The translations under genes and the position numbers were made by a program. 64,000 bases of DNA from Zhongshania sp. (GTDB taxonomy: Bacteria > Pseudomonadota > Gammaproteobacteria > Pseudomonadales > Spongiibacteraceae), in the NCBI GenBank assembly GCA_018066965.1, contig JAGPVP010000111.1, positions 27,262 to 91,261 on the forward strand, in the 5' to 3' direction. Position 1 is the first letter of the stretch. The number at the start of each line of letters is the position of its first letter. Below are positions 61,937 through 64,000 of this stretch, piece after piece. Under the pieces are notes generated by a model, which was not told where the DNA came from, ran no database searches, and saw nothing but the letters and a program-made list of their open reading frames with translations.

Positions 61937-62704
61937 CTATTTTCTAAACTGCTTAAAATCAGGCTTACGCTTTTCCATAATCGCAACCACCGCTTCAATA
62001 TTTTCTGGCGTTCCCGCTAGGCGAGACATGCCTTCGGTTTCGCCGCCCATTGCAGAGTGAATTGCCGCGCGATGGACATTACGCATTAATTTTTTAGTTT
62101 CGACCAAGGAAGAAATTGGCCATTGGGCAATCTCCCGCGCCTTTTCCATTGCCTTATCTAAAAGCACATCATCGTCAAAACTGGCAGTCGCAATCCCTAG
62201 ATCAACAGCCTTATCTGCATTGATCCATTCTGAGGTATACATCAGCTCTGCGGCTTTACGTGCGCCGATGATTGCTTGTAACTGGTAGCTACTGCCCCAC
62301 TCCGGCACCAAACCCAGTGCAGTAAAAGGAAAGCGTAAACGCAGGCTATCGCCAACGTAAACAACATCTGTATGAAGCAATAAGGTCGCACCACCGCCAA
62401 CGGCGACACCCCGTGCTGCACTAACCACCGGTTTATCAAAATCTACCAAGGCCTTGGCAGACACAGCAAAGGGGTGCTCACCTTCGGTCTCAGAGAAGTC
62501 GTTAAGATCAACGCCGGAAGAAAAATCGGAACCCGCACCGGTAATGACCACGCAGGCAACCAGTGGATTATCACTTGCGGCAACAAGGGCATCTTTAAAC
62601 GCCAACCATTGTTCATTACTAAAGGCATTTTTTTTATGCGGCCTATTTAGCGTTAGCAATAATACGCCGTCATCATCAAGTTGCTGTAATACCGTGTCGC
62701 TCAT
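61937..62704 (-). CDS. Enoyl-CoA hydratase/isomerase family protein
   Basis: 255 residues, crotonase fold. Features are LLTLNRPHKKNAFSNEQWLAFKDAL, VVITGAGSDFSSGVDLNDF (oxyanion-hole Gly/Ser), ARGVAVGGGATLLLHTDVVYVGDSLRLRFPFTALGLVPEWGSSYQL (second oxyanion loop and catalytic-Glu region, here PEWG). The E in 'VPEWGS' replaces the more usual E-x-G-x position. It is a beta-oxidation or degradative hydratase, followed by a nitroreductase upstream on the same strand. Confidence 0.92.
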   Translation of the reverse strand: MSDTVLQQLDDDGVLLLTLNRPHKKNAFSNEQWLAFKDALVAASDNPLVACVVITGAGSDFSSGVDLNDFSETEGEHPFAVSAKALVDFDKPVVSAARGVAVGGGATLLLHTDVVYVGDSLRLRFPFTALGLVPEWGSSYQLQAIIGARKAAELMYTSEWINADKAVDLGIATASFDDDVLLDKAMEKAREIAQWPISSLVETKKLMRNVHRAAIHSAMGGETEGMSRLAGTPENIEAVVAIMEKRKPDFKQFRK

Positions 62705-62759
62705 ATTCGTCTCATTTTTTATTCATTTTATGGGGAGCAGGCCTGCCCTAATAAATTCT

Positions 62760-63443
62760 TTAACTATAAAACCTAACTGTGTCTGCAAGGTCCGCGCGCT
62801 CGGTACGGCAAGTATTCACCGCGCTTGAGGTATCTTCCCGACCGAAGGAAATACCAAATAATAATTTATTCGCCGGATCAATATTTAGCTCCTGTCTGAC
62901 CAAATCACAATTGAAGCCAAGTGCCGTTTGCGGGCAACTCGCTAGGCCATGTGCGCTAATACTCAGCATCAATGTTTGCGCGTACATGCCAAGATCAGCC
63001 GCTTCACGAAGCCCAAAGGGTTCTGGTAAGAATAAAAACGCCACGTGAGGAGCGCCGAAAAATTCGTAGTTCTTCATGAATTGTTCGTTACGGGCGGCTT
63101 TATTGTCGCGGGTAATACCCATAGCATCGTATAAATCGGCAGCGGCCTTGTATTGGCGCTCTTTATACACACCGGCATATTTTCCGTCGTAGGGAAAATC
63201 CATTGTCCATTCACCGGCACTAAATGCGGGTGGAATTTTACTGCGAAGATTTTCAATACTTGCACCGCTCGCCACCGCCACTTGCCAAGGCTGGGTATTG
63301 CAGTTTGAGGGCGCGCGTTGCGCAAGCGCAAAAATAGACTCTAATTCAGCCTGAGCAACAGGCTCGGCCAAAAATGCACGGACTGAACGTCGCGTGTTCA
63401 CAATGTCACTAAATAACTTTAAAGATTCACTCATTAACGCCAT
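62760..63443 (-). CDS. Nitroreductase-family FMN protein
   Basis: 227 residues (224 if it starts at the second Met, 63434, which overlaps the upstream stop as ATGAGTGA). NTRRSVRAFLAEPV is the FMN-binding N-terminus. APSNCNTQPWQVAVASG and the later ASCPQTALGFNCDLVRQELNIDPANKLLFGISFGRED are typical. It reduces nitro- or quinone-like compounds or acts as an oxidoreductase. It overlaps the CaiB-type transferase at its 5' end, so both are co-transcribed with the hydratase. Confidence 0.9.
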   Translation of the reverse strand: MALMSESLKLFSDIVNTRRSVRAFLAEPVAQAELESIFALAQRAPSNCNTQPWQVAVASGASIENLRSKIPPAFSAGEWTMDFPYDGKYAGVYKERQYKAAADLYDAMGITRDNKAARNEQFMKNYEFFGAPHVAFLFLPEPFGLREAADLGMYAQTLMLSISAHGLASCPQTALGFNCDLVRQELNIDPANKLLFGISFGREDTSSAVNTCRTERADLADTVRFYS

Positions 63444-64000
63444 CCACTTGTTTTACAACGCCGGCGCTTAACAGCCGGTCTATATGATCAGCATCTAAGC
63501 CTAGCTGGTTCAGTATACCTATTGTATTTGCACCTTCGGCTACCGGGGAGTGCTGAATCTCACCGGGCGTGCGTGAGAAACGCGGCGCAGGTGCAGATTG
63601 TAAAACATTATCGCGGCGAACAAGGTTTCTCCTAAAGGCGTTATGCGGATAATCGGCAGCCTCCTCCATATCCAGCACCGGCGCTGCGCAGGCATCACTA
63701 CCCTCAAACAACACAGCCCATTCGTCCCGGCTTTTTTCCAAAAATCGTGCTGCCATTTGAGCACGACGTGAAGGCCATTGGGCCTTATCCATCTGCGAGA
63801 AATAATCACTACCACCAAGGTCTATATCTAAAATTGCGAGTAGTTGCGCATAGAATTGCGGTTCTATTGCACCAACCGACATTGAACGACCATCTTTGCA
63901 TAAATAGCTTCTATAAAATGGCGCACCGCCATCTAGCATATTTTGCTCGCGTTCAAGGTCCCAGAATTGGATGCCTCTCAGGCCGTGAATGGTGCTGAGT
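63427..64000 (-). CDS. CaiB/BaiF-type CoA transferase (alpha-methylacyl-CoA racemase-like), C-terminal part
   Basis: About 190 residues; the frame is open to the right edge of the window (..GLRGIQFWDLEREQ before NMLDGGAPF), so the N-terminus lies outside. LDGGAPFYRSYLCKDGRSMSVGAIEPQFYAQLL is the class III CoA-transferase signature, and MEEAADYPHNAFRRN is also typical. In alpha-methylacyl-CoA racemases the catalytic His/Asp lie in the missing part. It is co-transcribed with a nitroreductase and an enoyl-CoA hydratase, which suggests branched-chain or steroid-like side-chain degradation. Confidence 0.92.
   Translation of the reverse strand, partial: LSTIHGLRGIQFWDLEREQNMLDGGAPFYRSYLCKDGRSMSVGAIEPQFYAQLLAILDIDLGGSDYFSQMDKAQWPSRRAQMAARFLEKSRDEWAVLFEGSDACAAPVLDMEEAADYPHNAFRRNLVRRDNVLQSAPAPRFSRTPGEIQHSPVAEGANTIGILNQLGLDADHIDRLLSAGVVKQVDGVNE

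Overview
The window looks like chromosomal DNA of a free-living, aerobic gammaproteobacterium of moderate GC content. The pepA-holC-(small acidic gene)-valS order at the left edge is the pseudomonad-type arrangement. The density of acyl-CoA dehydrogenases, AraC regulators with an arabinose-binding-like N-domain, CoA ligases and thioesterases resembles marine Spongiibacteraceae/Zhongshania-like bacteria. The genus is inference; the class is well supported. Nearly all genes are intact and tightly packed. One tRNA gene (Arg, anticodon CCT) is present. I saw no rRNA, CRISPR array, prophage or complete insertion sequence.

Layout. 1-4.4 kb: pepA (truncated by the window edge), holC, a small acidic protein and valS. 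4.6-8.2 kb: two cold-shock-domain genes, the second with two membrane segments, on either side of a membrane sensor kinase. 8.4-11.9 kb: slyX, a SUI1/YciH-type translation factor, a VOC protein, a FleQ-like sigma-54 activator, gpt and tRNA-Arg. 12-26 kb: lipid/CoA catabolism (thiolase-like protein; an operon of histidine phosphatase, acyl-CoA dehydrogenase, APH-type kinase and SDR; an AMP-binding CoA ligase; an HSL-type esterase) with several LysR/AraC regulators. 25.7-29.3 kb: a CsoR-family regulator, a YcaQ-type DNA glycosylase and a K+/H+ antiporter.

29.6-41.0 kb holds a complete minus-strand cellulose operon: a small WPLLA-motif protein, bcsQ, a fused bcsA-bcsB gene, bcsC, bcsD and bcsZ. 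It reads as one translationally coupled unit in which catalytic, periplasmic, export and crystallising subunits are made together. The A-B fusion with BcsD is the Komagataeibacter (AcsAB/AcsD) layout.

41.3-47 kb: an exported DUF6491-like protein, then a TetR gene divergent from a five-gene membrane operon (HemJ/CopD-like protein, small membrane protein, TonB-dependent receptor, CruF-like protein, DoxX-like protein). A strong palindromic operator lies between them. I regard this operon as the best candidate for an undescribed system. 47-64 kb: a Ddn-like reductase, a DJ-1/PfpI protein with a divergent LysR, metY, two acyl-CoA dehydrogenases flanking a GST with an AraC regulator, an iron alcohol dehydrogenase with two thioesterases, a BamA-superfamily-like outer-membrane protein, a lipoprotein secretin, an enoyl-CoA hydratase, a nitroreductase and a CaiB-type CoA transferase cut by the right edge.

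All functional calls come from reading motifs by eye; no database search was run.
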